Assembly (NCBI GenBank): GCA_009617715.1
Contig: VTFK01000050.1
Location: 992,001 to 1,056,000 of the forward strand
Reading direction: 5' to 3'
DNA length: 64,000 nt
From: Plectrocnemia conspersa
Taxonomy: Eukaryota; Arthropoda; Insecta; Trichoptera; Polycentropodidae
The notes under the pieces: model-generated
What the model was told of the DNA's origin: nothing
Seen by the model: only the letters and a program-made list of their open reading frames with translations
Databases searched by the model: none
Made by a program: the position numbers and the translations under genes
Part shown: positions 48,293-60,200 of the stretch, piece after piece
Position numbering within the stretch: the first letter of the stretch is position 1
How the letters are laid out: each line of letters opens with the position of its first letter

Positions 48293-49851
48293 TCACTTTG
48301 CAAACATCAAATTACATAAAGCAACTCCTATCACAAGTGCTATCAAATGTCCTTTCACTCTTAAAGACGTCGCTGAGCTGAACGTTGAGTTCACCAAACC
48401 GACGCTTTGTGGCTTTTCACGAACTGTGGCCTTTAAAACTTCTTCAGGATGATCTTCGTGTTCCAGCATCTGATTAGCTATCTTTAAGCTTCTCAATAGT
48501 TTAGGAATGTCATCTAGATATTAAATAAACGGTTGAGGGGAAATAATTCAAGGAATAATTTGTTTATCTTAACATACCCGCTTCGTTGTTATCGTCTTCG
48601 ACTTTGATGAACGTCGTTAATGATATTTCAAACAGTTTATTGATATCATTTCCTTGAATACTTCTTCTCCTTCTTCCATATCCTATCGCTCCATTACTAC
48701 ATTGTATCTAAAAAATCATATTATAATTAAATATTATTTCATTAATATACATATGTACATTTTATATAAAGTTATTTACCCCTTCACATTTATCTAAGCA
48801 TACATTAACAGTGCCTCTGAATTGAACATAAGTAGTATCTGGAAACTTGAATGCTCTAAATTTAGCTTCTAAAGAGTCACCGTCAGTCGTTATAAAGTTG
48901 TCAAAAAGATACGGATCAACCGAGCAACTAAAATTTCAACTTTGTGTCAATATATTATAAAAATATATAATCACCATTATAATGTTCATTATACCCATTA
49001 AAGACAATAGTTTCTTGTTGAGTGGCAGTGTCTGATACTTGTAAATGATTTACCATCAAGCCATAAACCGGAGCTGAGTCTTTATTCAAGAAAACTTTCA
49101 TAGTCAACGGAGTGCCTGGTCTCACCGATATCTCTCCGGATACTCTGAAATATTAAAATGTCAATAAAATACAAACTCAAAGACTCATTATATATATTAT
49201 AAACACATACTCTTTTCCATTTTGACTAACAGCGACCCCTAATTGAGGTTCTGGAGCTCGTTCCGTTAGAGTCGTTGTGATGTCCAGATTTCTGTAAAGA
49301 CATATCAAGAACTATAGAACATATTCCAGTGTAGCATTTCATTTATATAACTTACTCTGGCTCTTGGAATCCTGCTGGTAAATCTAAATCTCTTTTGTGA
49401 AGTTTATGAATATCCACGGGAACAACGGGTCCGATTGAACATCTCACCGATAATACCTCCCGGCTGTTCTCGCTCTCCACAACAATTTTGTGATAAAATA
49501 CTCGTTTACCCTTTAAAATACACATTGTTAAAGCAAATAATTATATATTTATAAAGCAATTTTTATATGTTACCGTCGGTTGATATAAAAGTCTAGTAAC
49601 GCCACATTGATGAACGTCGTTTAAGTCTAATTTAAATATAGCCGCTCCGTCGGTGATCAAAGGAGCACATATTTCATAACCTGAAAATTAAAGTACGTTT
49701 GTTAATTCTAAGTATATTCATAAAATTAATTAGCTATTATCTTATATGAATATACCTTTTAATTGATCGAGATATGCTCTTTCGTTGTCGGTATCCAAAG
49801 GAACGACGACAGTCATCATATCAGCAGCACAATTGACTTTAGCTTGCTTTC
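48293..49851 (-). CDS. Zona pellucida domain, cuticlin-type apical protein (5' exon missing)
   Basis: Membrane-anchored ZP-domain protein of the apical extracellular matrix or cuticle. Eight exons join in frame: 49851-49756, 49680-49574, 49510-49356, 49291-49211, 49144-48995, 48927-48780, 48707-48578 and 48513-48293, giving 362 codons. The ZP-N half starts KQAKVNCAADMMTVVVPL and includes CAPLITDGAAIFKLDL and HQCGVTRLLYQP. The ZP-C half has the conserved CSVDPYLFDNF, AKFRAFKFPDTTYVQF and VNVCLDKCEG. A furin-type site GYGRRRRS precedes a polar spacer, then a C-terminal membrane helix HLIALVIGVALCNLMF. The first exon shown starts in mid-codon, so the signal-peptide exon lies to the right; none was found in 49.85-64 kb with confidence. 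It resembles insect cuticlin-like ZP proteins, but the orthologue cannot be named. Confidence 0.85.
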
Positions 49852-49859
49852 CTGAAATT

Positions 49860-50270
49860 CAGACATAAATAGTTAATAAATATATAGTCCTAATACAAAG
49901 AAAAAAAAGCAATTATTTACATGAGTGTGAGACAAGAAACCTTTATCAGTGGGAAATTATACGTTATATTATTTGTATACATCTTATAATGAAATTATAA
50001 AATTATTTAACTGCTATTTTTAGATAGTTTTATAAATATACTGCAATTGAGTTAAAGAACTATTATTAGAGTAATTTATAATATTGTTTTATTATATATG
50101 TATGTACCAATTCCCTTCACAATTTTACATCTAACGACCTGAATAAAATTACTTGAAATAAATGTGTAAAATAAATTAAATATCATTTATTCCAAAATGT
50201 ACCCAGTTATACTCTAGGACACTCCCAATTTTTGCAAAAGAATAATCAGATAAAAATTGAAATACTCATA
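49860..50270. other. First visible intron of ZP gene / intergenic, AT-rich
   Basis: No exon with a signal peptide or other supported feature was found. Confidence 0.4.
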
Positions 50271-50352
50271 TGGTTCATATGGGATTCGAACCCAGGTATC
50301 TCAGTTGTAAGTCATTGACTTACATTAATGTTTAACTTAGCATAATGTCATA
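50270..50352 (-). repeat. tRNA-like sequence, probably a tRNA-derived SINE or pseudo-tRNA
   Basis: The minus strand reads TGGGTTCGAATCCCA, a perfect Pol III B box inside a four-base T-stem. Upstream, GTAAGTCAATGACTTAC forms an anticodon-arm-like hairpin with a five-base loop rather than seven. The acceptor stem and D arm do not pair well. A relic is more likely than a working tRNA. Confidence 0.45.
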
Positions 50353-50854
50353 TTTATGTAGTGATACCGTTTTCTAAAAGACCGCCTTTCTATATATTAA
50401 TATAATATAGCGATAAAGTTTATCTTGATTGATTTAAATATTATTTTTTTATAACCATAACCATAAATATTATTATAAAAAATCATAGTAATATATTTTG
50501 TATCAAATTCACGCAGATAATTTATTTATTGTAAATCTTCCGTTGTAACATGACAGGCGTTAGCCCGATGCGTTACAACTGGGTAGGCACAATCAATACT
50601 TACAAATAAATAGTGAGACACCAGACATATACTAATGTGTAATTAGTGACATATATTTGATTAATTATAAATAGCTCATATTTTTCGGGTCAAAATTTAA
50701 TACAGTTTTGGTAAGAATTCCTATTAAATGGTTAAAATTTAAATTGGACTGGTAAGAAGTATTAAATGGTAAAAAATTATTTTGACAGATGTTTATCAAA
50801 GTATTATCAAACCACTTCTGATATAATAATGTTGATCAAAATATATTCAAACCG

Positions 50855-50990
50855 AATTTTGGTCAATGGGAGGGCGCAAAAACAATTATCACTTCTCAGA
50901 AGTCAAAAATTCACGTCAAAAGCAATAAAATCGTGTCGGCGCCGTCGCAGTGGGAACGCTCGGTAACGAGCGTTCCCACTGCGACGGTGA
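50855..50990 (+). repeat. Hairpin-repeat family, best-preserved copy
   Basis: A conserved arm (GGGAGGGCGCAAAAACAATT, then AAAATTCACGTCAAAAGCAA) leads into a perfect 21-bp hairpin: arms 50942-50962 and 50967-50987 around the loop GTAA (CCGTCGCAGTGGGAACGCTC ... GAGCGTTCCCACTGCGACGG). Other full or half copies: about 4475, 22842, 30745, 30906, 43960 and 54388. Confidence 0.85.
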
Positions 50991-50999
50991 ATAAATATT

Positions 51000-53090
51000 G
51001 CCGGAAATAAATTTGCCTTCTACAAAAAAGCGCGAGTGGTCAGCACAAAAATTACACATATCTAGCATGAAATTATTTTAATGCTATCCACGTTTCGAAA
51101 TATAAATAAAATGTTCAATGAAGCAACATAAAACGTTACCTAATGCACCTATTTAGGCATTAAGATGTGCTTAATATGTTCAGTCGAAAATGAATAGCTT
51201 CACAAGCACGGAAACGCCATTTAGTACCGAAATAATGACCACTGGATATTTTGTATGTGTTTTTTCTTTTCAATACGGTGATGCAATAAAAATGCATCAG
51301 AATGCCCCCTAAGAATGCATTTCGTTATAGGTGAGTAGCGTGTCTTGAGCAATTAAACACGAAGATGCGGTGTGTGACCGCCAAAGAGAAGTTCAGTAAG
51401 CGGAAACCGACCCTGAAGTTTCCATTAACATCAAAATTGTAAAACTAGAAGCTCAAGCTTTTTCACAATGACTTGTGCAAACATTAAGTTGTGTTAAGTC
51501 AACTATCCTAACCAACAAGCAAGCAATTTGTACACCTGAAGTCATATAAGGGGCAATCCATGATATTTTATTTTAATTTTTGCTAACTATAATTTCTGAA
51601 AAAAAAGTACGAAAATAAAATAATAGTTGGCCTACTTATTTAATTGTGTTAAATTAGTTTGGCTTGAAAAATAATTATACAAGCTTAAAAGCATTTATGA
51701 TTTTCACGGATCTGAATGTTTATTATACTATACATTTACTATACGTAATATGTTTTTAGTCAAAGATGACCAATAAAACACCGATAGCTATAAACTATAC
51801 CAAATAATGTAAGCGTATGAAAATTAATGTGGATTTTTTTTCTTCTGTAAAAAATAATGTATTGTGTCAAAATTAACATAAGAAACCGTGTAAAGATTTC
51901 TCTGACTTTTTCTTAACAAATACATAAATTTTACAACAAACAGTATTTCACTAAATGTGAATTGACCTTCATCTTTTGTGGTTTTTATCTAGACAAACCC
52001 ACATCTTATTTCAAGGAAAAAGCTTTTTAGCAAACTGTGATGTCATGATTTATTAAAACTTCGACGAGTATGTGTACACAATATAAATATTGATGTAACG
52101 GAATATTAATGATCAGGACGTTATTTATGAGAGTCACGTATAAATTTTCTAATTATAAATTTAATAAAGGTTCCACTGAATCAATTCTAATGTCAGTTTA
52201 ATTATATTAATAAAATAAAATACAGTAACTATTAAAACCTCACGTTTTGCAACGTATAACTAACACTTAAAATCCAAAGTTGGATTTAAAATCTATTTCA
52301 TTAGAACCAATTTTATGAAGAAAATATTGAGGTCACTATATTTTTTTCGAAACAAACAATACCCATTGTACTTTTTCGTGCAGCAAAAATGTTTTCACCT
52401 AATAACCATTAGATAAATTTATAAAGATAATTATTTCCTGTAGAATTTATTTAAAATTATGTGAATATTATTTAGGAATATCAATACATTTTCACAAGTA
52501 GATTTACATATGTAGTTCTACTAGTACATAAGCAGTATATAGTTCTACTAGTTAAAATATAATTTCACTAGATGATAGTATTAAAAAAAAGCGTGTTTGT
52601 ATCGATTAAAACATTAAAAAAATATTCAATCTGAGTTATTTAAGAATACTGATTATTTTCGATAAAAAGTTTTACAAACCAATTCACGGATAATACAATT
52701 TTACTGACGTTTCAAGAAATAGTTGTAGGACGATATGTCACCTGTTAAGGCCAAATTTTTCGAACGTACAGTTTGACTGTTATTGAACAGTGAAATCAAT
52801 TGTTTGATACATTTTCACTTTATATATTATTTCTACTATTGAACATATGAATATTTTAAATATTTTTTATATATATTTCAATAATTAAAAAATCGCAGGA
52901 AGCTCATGTCAATGATTCAGACTATATATAAATAAAGCAATATCAAAGTTGTACGCAATTTTGGCAGTTGATCGAATTACATAAGTTCACATAATCTCGT
53001 ACTTTGCGCTCGTAATTTGAGCATCAGACTTTGCTCATACTTCGGTATTAATGTATAAAATATTTATTATATCTTTATGTATGTCAATAA
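51000..53090. other. Intergenic DNA with scattered repeat modules
   Basis: No supported gene. 52480-52580 and 52730-52820 carry diverged CACTAGTGAAA-type modules. 51360-51420 is a slightly GC-richer block of unknown origin. Confidence 0.4.
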
Positions 53091-53092
53091 TT

Positions 53093-53190
53093 AGGCTTAA
53101 CATATTTATGAAACTCTAAACCGGAACAGATAAAAAAATAGGTCATCTCGAAAATCCCGTGAAACCGGGACGTATGGTAATCCTATCTAT
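53093..53190. mobile_element. Short inverted-repeat element (about 95 bp)
   Basis: Begins TTAGGCTTAACATATTTATG and ends with the inverse of TAGGATTACCATACGTCCCG. CTCTAAACCGGAACAG at its centre-left is shared with 9265-9320 (CTCTAACCCGGGACAG). Confidence 0.5.
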
Positions 53191-53539
53191 TATAAAATAT
53201 TTGCAAACCTATATTATTTGGTAGCACTGTTTTGACAAAAATATAATATTTATAAGCAGGAAATATACTGTTTTTTATTGTATTTATATGTGTTACGTAG
53301 GTATAATTTTGTTTAGTGGCAACACTATTTAAAAAAATAGACTCCCAAGTCAATGAAGCAGAATATTTAATTTTCTGTCTTCATTGTGTTTTAGCTATAC
53401 AAAAATTATTTAAATAAAATTCGTTACTAATACACACTCGGTTATTAATATGTTTTGAGAGCGTGTTAAATATTGTGTCATGTTTAATCTTGATTTTTTT
53501 ATATTTGCGATATAGCCGGCAAAACTTTTATTATGGGCC

Positions 53540-53645
53540 AAAATGCTCGGACCATCCCAAGTGGAAGTTCCTCGCTCGTTTTTAAACTGCTAGTATCCGT
53601 GGTATACGGACGCATGGGTAAACGTCACACGCAATTAGAATGCAT
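53540..53645 (+). repeat. Direct repeat, copy 1
   Basis: ATGCTCGGACCATCCCAAGT then CGGACGCATGGGTAAACG; direct counterpart at 54568-54656 (ATGCTTGGACCAACCTAAGC, CGGACGGGGGGTAAACC). The two copies are about 1.0 kb apart. Confidence 0.6.
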
Positions 53646-54127
53646 GCTTTAGGTATGGGCTCTCGCTATATACTTTATTTCAACCAAAATATACGTAAAA
53701 ACCAAGTGCTTTTGTTACAATTGTGAGTTTTTCATATTTATATCGTAGATTGTATGTAATAGTAAAGAAAAATACATGCTTTATATATTACTCATATATC
53801 TAGCATATAAATATTGTTGACCTAATTTTGCGTCGTGACCCATTGGTTAAAAATTGTGCAATAGAGTCATATATTTATTATAATGTTTGCATGAATAGTT
53901 AACAGTAGGCTTTATATTTGTGTAGCGCTCTTGCATTAGGACAGTGCTATGTATGTGCATTAGTTGAATCACATGGTAAATTATGCTCGTATCAAAAAGG
54001 ATGTAAGTCCCTAAGAAGTTGTGAAAAATTTAAGAAAGGGGTGCTGCTTTAATAAATTAATAACGAAACATATTGGATATTTTTTTACTTTATAGTACCG
54101 CGTACCACCACTCATCGTCTTATACTA

Positions 54128-54332
54128 TATTTGTGTTAACACAGTCAGTTTGAGAGTTATCTATTTTATCATTATTAATAATTGTGAAAGAGATGGAAAG
54201 TTTGGGTTTGCGCCCCTACTATTAGCTCTAAAGCACACGAAACGGATATAAACTAAAACTTGCCATCTTTTTTTAAATTATGAATAATGATTAAATGGAT
54301 AGCTCTCGAACTGACTGGGTTAACACAAATAG
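54128..54332. mobile_element. MITE with about 38-bp inverted ends
   Basis: Left end TTTGTGTTAACACAGTCAGT then TTGAGAGTTATCTATTT; right end on the opposite strand TTTGTGTTAACCCAGTCAGT then TCGAGAGCTATCCATTT. About 200 bp, non-coding. A second copy is at 34592-34732. TA bases flank the ends, so a TA duplication (Tc1/mariner type) is possible. Confidence 0.75.
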
Positions 54333-54387
54333 ATTAAATAAACACGTGAATATATACCAGAAAAATACAAATACAAATAGGAAACTA

Positions 54388-54540
54388 CAAATTCCGTCGC
54401 CGTCGCAGTGGGAACTTATGTTACCGAGCGTTCTTACTGCGACGGCGAAGGCACGATTTTATTGTTATTGACGGGGATTTTTTACTTTTGAGGAAGGATA
54501 GTTGTTTTTTGCGCTCTCCTATTTCTCATTTTGGGTCAAG
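54388..54540 (-). repeat. Hairpin-repeat family, inverted copy
   Basis: Imperfect hairpin CCGTCGCAGTGGGAAC ... GTTCTTACTGCGACGG followed by the arm on the opposite strand, GAGCGCAAAAAACAACTATC. Same family as 50855-50990. Confidence 0.75.
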
Positions 54541-54567
54541 CCCATTAAAATTACTGTTACGGTCTAG

Positions 54568-54656
54568 ATGCTTGGACCAACCTAAGCGGGAGTTTACCGC
54601 TCTATCTTATACCGCTAGCGTCCGAAATTTACGGACGGGGGGTAAACCTATTTGTT
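54568..54656 (+). repeat. Direct repeat, copy 2
   Basis: See the copy at 53540-53645. Both contain a small inverted pair around a TCCG...CGGA centre. They could be two ends or two insertions of one retroelement-like family; nothing between them is coding. Confidence 0.55.
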
Positions 54657-55969
54657 ATTAAGCATTTAGAAAGCTAATTAAAATTGAAAGTGTTTCACTG
54701 GTCCTTTAAGCTTGATAAGATGACATTTCTACGCAGGGAGAAGTTAAGCAAAGTATATATTTTTGCTTACTATCAACCTATACACATCAAATTATCGATT
54801 GTTTCATTACGACTGTGTATTAAATATGAAGTATACATTTTATAACCGAGAAAAGGCATCAAAGATTATTGAGTATAATCATAATCTGACGAACCATCGG
54901 GCAGAACTCAGATTTACATAAAATTTACCATTCAAATTGAAACAATTCAAGAATAACGAATCACAATTAAAATGCAAACATAAGAGCATCAACAGCGATA
55001 GAGTGTAACTAATAACTAGTTATATGATTCATTTTGATCTGGTTGGCAAGTTACTAACAATTGTGGGTTTGTAAAAAATGAGTGAGTACATACTAAGATA
55101 CACATGTGTGTACATACCTTGAGCACGATACGCAGTATAAACGCGCGTTTTTAGCCCATTATCGCCGGGTAATAATCGATTCACTTGTATATAAGGTAAA
55201 GAGAGCCACTACTGATGACCGGTTTCTTCATGATGTTCCTGAAGATGAGGTGGAAGGTCAGTGCACCCCATTGTTTCGACACAGTGTCCATTGTTAGCAC
55301 AGGAAACAAACTATATGAGTTTCGTATGCGTACTCGGAATAAAGCCGTTTCGATAAGCAGGGCCGTAATGAATTTATCATTGTAAATAATATAGATAATT
55401 ATCTAGCTACGCTGCCTGGCTAACCGTTCAATTTGTGGCATTTTCACTAAAGTATCAATTTTGATTCGAATACATGGTAATTATTTATAAACATTTTTAA
55501 TCAAAAAAATATTCAAGGTTCACAACAAATTTCGGGACCACCCATAATTGTTGCGCCATAAAACAGATTTGTTTCACAAATTCATTAGGAATCTAATTAT
55601 TGTCGCTATTACCAGCACGATTATTACTAGGCTAGTGTGTCAATAGCAAAAATTCTAATCCCATATAGACCCTAGTGTTTTTTAATTTCTATCGTGATTA
55701 TTATAAAACTATAATTTCAACCGAACATCGCACATTCAGTTTTCCTGGATTCTCCCTATCTCACGGATGAATAAATAATATAAACTCGAGCTAGATCGTA
55801 CATCGTGACAACTTTTAATTATAAGCTGTAATAATAGTTATTATTAACTAATAACATAAATGTCACTGATTTAGGTGTCTCACTAATTGTTTGCCCTGTT
55901 GTAACGCATTGGGCTCACTTATGTGTTGCAATAAAATATATAAAATAGATAAATAACAACAAATAATTA

Positions 55970-56290
55970 ATGCAGTGGTGCGTAAATGCGCAATTGCTAT
56001 TGAAAAATTGCGCCAAAGAACTTTTATTTAAACCGTTGGACCCTATTTTAACAAATCTAGAAGATACCGACAAAGAGTGGTATTTATTCGACAAAAAGAT
56101 TCTGGTTCCGCCCTGAATTATTGTTCATTGGACAAAATATGGAGGATTAGAGAGTACGTTGGATTCCCAATACTTCCCTAATAATGTATTCAATGATATA
56201 TATGCCGAAATATTGCCGTATTTGACCATTTTATTCAATGTACTTATCGTTGCACATATTGTTCTATTAAAAGTACTTCGCTCCATTTGT
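55970..56290 (+). pseudogene. Possible decayed coding fragment, family unknown
   Basis: One plus-strand frame, from ATG 55971, reads protein-like on both sides of a single internal stop (at about 56113): NCAKELLFKPLDPILTNLE, then DKEWYLFDKKILVPP, stop, IIVHWTKYGGLESTLDSQYF and DIYAEILPYLTILFNVLIVA. Not recognised. The length and composition are unusual for this AT-rich DNA, so a pseudogene exon is more likely than chance, but this is weak. Confidence 0.25.
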
Positions 56291-56406
56291 TACGATTTTT
56301 TTTCATTTCACAATTAGCTAAGAAACGAAACTTCAAAAATACACTATAAAAAAATATCAAAGAGAAATTATTATAAACAGCAAAACTGCCAATACTACTC
56401 TGTCAA

Positions 56407-56757
56407 TTATAAATCATTAGCAAATTGGCAAAATAATCTCGCATAAACGATGAGGTAATTTATTTTCCACAATTGGAGTGGAAAATTATTATCGACAGGA
56501 AATGATTCAATCTCATCTATTAGAAGTGAAATATATTTTTGAATGGTATCTGATGAAATTTTCCACTTTCGCCCAAATAGCGAAAACGCTTCAAGACAAT
56601 ACATAAGAATCTGTGAAAGTTTTCTTGTCTGAATATCATATACGAATCTTGGAAAGTTCTTTAAGAATTCTTCACATAAAATATGGACAATGAAAAGGCG
56701 GTATAATACGTGGCGTGGGATGGATGACGTTTCACAACACGTGGGAATGAAAGACAA
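56407..56757 (-). CDS. Unrecognised 116-codon open frame
   Basis: Open from a non-ATG position to a stop at 56407-56409. The sequence is helical and Leu/Phe/Ile-rich with Cys (HVLYRLFIVHILCEEFLKNF, SLFGRKWKISSDTIQKYISL), suggestive of an alpha-helical repeat or an internal exon. No start codon, splice acceptor or family could be supported. It may be a fragment of a mobile-element protein. Confidence 0.25.
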   Translation of the reverse strand: MSFIPTCCETSSIPRHVLYRLFIVHILCEEFLKNFPRFVYDIQTRKLSQILMYCLEAFSLFGRKWKISSDTIQKYISLLIDEIESFPVDNNFPLQLWKINYLIVYARLFCQFANDL

Positions 56758-58017
56758 AGAGAGAAATTAAATTATATCTCCTTTTCTGTATCATACGTAT
56801 ACTTGTCACGAAAATTGTTGTGTGAAAAATTGCTGCATAGTTTGAAGGTGATTCGCAAACAAGTCATTATGAAATTAATCTAAAACAAGAACAAGCCTCT
56901 TTTTAATCATATCTAATTTAGAAAATATTTTTTTTACTCAAATATGATAAAATAACGTATAATAAAATATCAACAGTTGCTTGTTGTTGATGAACGGTTT
57001 ACTATAGTATTTATTGTATTATAGTACAACCGACTCCCGTTTTGCATTTTACGCAACAGACTATTAAATTATTTTATTTCAATAATAAATCTCGGTAATA
57101 TAATTTAATAATATATAATTTAACAGGTATATCAAACTAAAGTTATTTTAACATTAAAAATATCAGAGATAATCAAATATATTGTTTTATAAATTTTTCG
57201 GTAAATGTCATAGGTTCACTATTGTAAAATCACATTGTAATATTCATTTAATTAGAATGGTAAGAGATAATCATAATATACAATCCAAGAAAAGTTACAA
57301 AGTTATTTTAGGTAATAAACAATTTAAATAAATAACAATATATGCCAACTAAATTTAGTTAGATCCTATAATATTACCCATAAACTAACCTTTTACTTTT
57401 AAAATAAGTAGACACATTTGGCTGAGCTATTTTAATTTTTAAAAGCTATTTTACAAATTATGTGCAATAATTGCAATTACTATATATTTTTACATTCTTA
57501 TCTCTACTATATATTCTATCAAAGTATCAATAAAATGAAAAACCTCTGTGAGGACTACCCGGTTAGGCTAAAAGCATTTATTTGCGTGTTAAAAGTACAA
57601 TATACAAATTTATATTAGCTTTTACGACTCACCGACAAGATTCCGAGGGATAAGCATCACTGCATTAACAGCATTAGAATACAAGAAGGACAAGTGCAAG
57701 GTTGGCAAATCCACCGATGAAAATTTTAACGCTCATCATCGTTTATTATAAAAATTTTTCGATCTTCTGAAACAACTGGATTCTACTGACTCAGGCAAGG
57801 CTAAGAACATCAGGTAATCTGTTCATGATTCGAAAATTATTGCACGACAATAATAATTTATATCTATATAGCTTTGCCTTCTATAAAAAAAATGACCACT
57901 GACAACTAGGATAGAACACTTTTTATTTCCGAATATTACTATTTTTTGCTAAAAAATATTAAAATTCAACACAAATTTATGATTACATCTAAAAATAATA
58001 TATATTTAGAGAAAAAA

Positions 58018-58190
58018 CCCCAAATAACACGGTAAATTGGGTACGTACTATTTCGGTGCGTGTAGTTGGAGGACTAAAAAATACTGCAATACGTACGTAC
58101 GAATTAGATATCTTCCCTTTGGCTCGCTCGCACATAAAGTAACGGACAACCAAATAGAACGTCACCAATTTACCGTGTTATTGGGGGGTC
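58018..58190. mobile_element. MITE related to the pogo-like element at 5.5 kb
   Basis: Termini AATAACACGGTAAATTGGG (about 58024) and, inverted, CCAATTTACCGTGTTATTGG (58166-58184). Inside are ACGTACGTACGAAT and TTGGCTCGCTCGCACATAAA, shared with 5648-5712. Non-coding. Confidence 0.7.
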
Positions 58191-58304
58191 TATCGTATGT
58201 ATCTAAATATGTTCATAACAAAACACACTGACATAAAAATGTCAGTGCGTTTTGTTATGAACATATTTAGATACATACAATAGACCCCCCAATAACACGG
58301 TAAA
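58169..58304. repeat. Long near-perfect foldback hairpin
   Basis: Arms of 66 nt (58169-58234 and 58239-58304) with two mismatches, separated by AAAA. The arm starts TTTACCGTGTTATTGGGGGG and ends AAAACACACTGACAT. Its outer part is the terminal repeat of the adjoining MITE. Confidence 0.95.
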
Positions 58305-58426
58305 CAAACTATGAAAATAGAAAAATGATTTTCATGACCGCGCAGTACAAATTTTTTGACTAAATATTTTACTTTTCTGCTAAACTTTGCAAGCCGCGCG
58401 TTTATTTTTGGATTTTTTAAATTAAA

Positions 58427-59278
58427 TTGATCGCATGTTTGAGCTTCCAACGATTGTCAGATCAATTCGATGCTGCAGTAACAGACTATTTGGTATTGGC
58501 TATAAATATCAAGTTAGACCGTACTTGTAATGACAACGCATTATATGCAACGCATTCCTTTGTATTTGGCACCGACCATTCGGTATTTTTTCTTAGTAAG
58601 CTACAATTAAAGCTAAACCATGTGATTAATTTCATAACAAGAATCACGAATGGTCCCGACACTTCTTCTTTAGTGATAAAATTGCAAACAAATATAAAAT
58701 ATATTAAGGTTGCTTTATAAAATATAGAATAAGCGTGCTTAGTGCGCATCATCTTATTTATCGACGCCAAAAATCTTGTATAAAACAAATATTAGGAGTT
58801 TATACATATCTATCCTTACATACTTGTGTTCATTACTATTCAAGAATTTTAATAAGACCGGTCATAAAATTTTACAAACATGGTAATAGAATTGTTCTTA
58901 TTATAGAAATATCATGTTATTTTGCACAGCAATAAAACTCAATTAACATAATCTAGAAGTCACACGATACTGCTTTTGTGTCAATGGATTTTAATCTGAG
59001 ATGCGGAGAACGCGATGACATCTACAGGAAAATATAAGAGCAGATTCTTCATTTCACGCCGAGAATTAATTACAATCCACGCGTGTTTCACACGAAACAT
59101 TACTCGTATACAAATGGGCGAAGAAAAGAGATTGCAAATAAACAACACGTTCATGGTCGTTATTCCGAGCGTTAAGATATTTTATGTTCTCTTAATGCTT
59201 GATTTTCCGACCATAATCTATTATTGTTTTGTTGATTCAAGTTTCAAATTGCGATTGTGTCTATCATATTTTTATTAA
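58427..59278 (+). other. Two unrecognised plus-strand open frames
   Basis: 58427-58720 (97 codons from ATG) and 59015-59278 (87 codons). Neither has a recognisable domain, splice context or neighbour that suggests function. The second has a hydrophobic C-terminal stretch (VVIPSVKIFYVLLMLDFPTI). Probably non-coding; recorded only because no better explanation is visible. Confidence 0.15.
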
Positions 59279-59517
59279 TAATTAAGAATGTAAAATTTAA
59301 AATCTTACTACGTAATATCATTTGCAATATAAATCAAAACTTTTTTAATATTAATTAATAACATATTTTACCCCTTTCTAATACAAAAGAACAATAAATA
59401 ATTTTCAAAAAAAAATGTGAACATAATTTTCTGCAAAATTTGGGAGAATGTATTTGTTCCTCCTTGAATTTGACTAAAAAAATCTGTCATTTCATCGTCA
59501 TAATGTAATTAAAATAG

Positions 59518-60200
59518 CAAAAAATCGACCACTGACTGGTCACCGGTGGATATATATTTTTACCAGTGAAAATATGATTTAGTTGGCAAGTGCTAGTGAA
59601 ATTATATTATTTCAACTTTTCCATACGTTTAATATATTTACATACTTTTCATTATTTATTTACATGCGATGTATAAATGTTATACTTATTTTTATTTAAA
59701 ATATCCGTTTTTATAATTCGTTTTATATAATCAAGGAATATTATTTCCGCCTTCAAGCTCGAATTACCGTGAAACTAGGAGAACGAAAACCGTGTCGTTG
59801 GTTCACTTAAACCTATCGACAGCGATTATGCATATATTTGTAAAGAACTTAATTAAAAATCTTAATAAAATCGAAACATTCAAAAAACGACCACTGACTG
59901 GCTAATTTCCCCCCCCCCTTCATTTTAAAAATTCAATATCTGATTAAAAAAAAATGAGAAAAGAAAGGATTATAAAAATTACAGTATTAAATTACAACAT
60001 ACAACATATTTTTGCCACAAAAATAAACTAATTCACATAAATTTTTACTTCATTTTTTTTGTAATTTGATTTAAATAATAAAGGGATTTTGTCTCCGCCT
60101 TCGAGTACAAGTTACCGTGGAACGACAAGAACGAAAACCGTGTCGTTGATCAACTTAAGCCTACTGACAGCCGTGAATATAGTTGTGAAGAATTATATCA
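59518..60200 (+). repeat. Tandem duplication of a modular repeat unit
   Basis: Two head-to-tail units about 360 bp apart share CGACCACTGACTGG (59526 and 59889) and a 75-nt block with GAACGAAAACCGTGTCGTTG (about 59782 and 60131). The first unit also matches 3895-4060. Confidence 0.75.

Noticed and set aside
50270..50352. Functional tRNA gene
   Set aside because: The B box is perfect, but the anticodon loop is five bases and the acceptor and D stems do not pair, so a relic or SINE is more likely.
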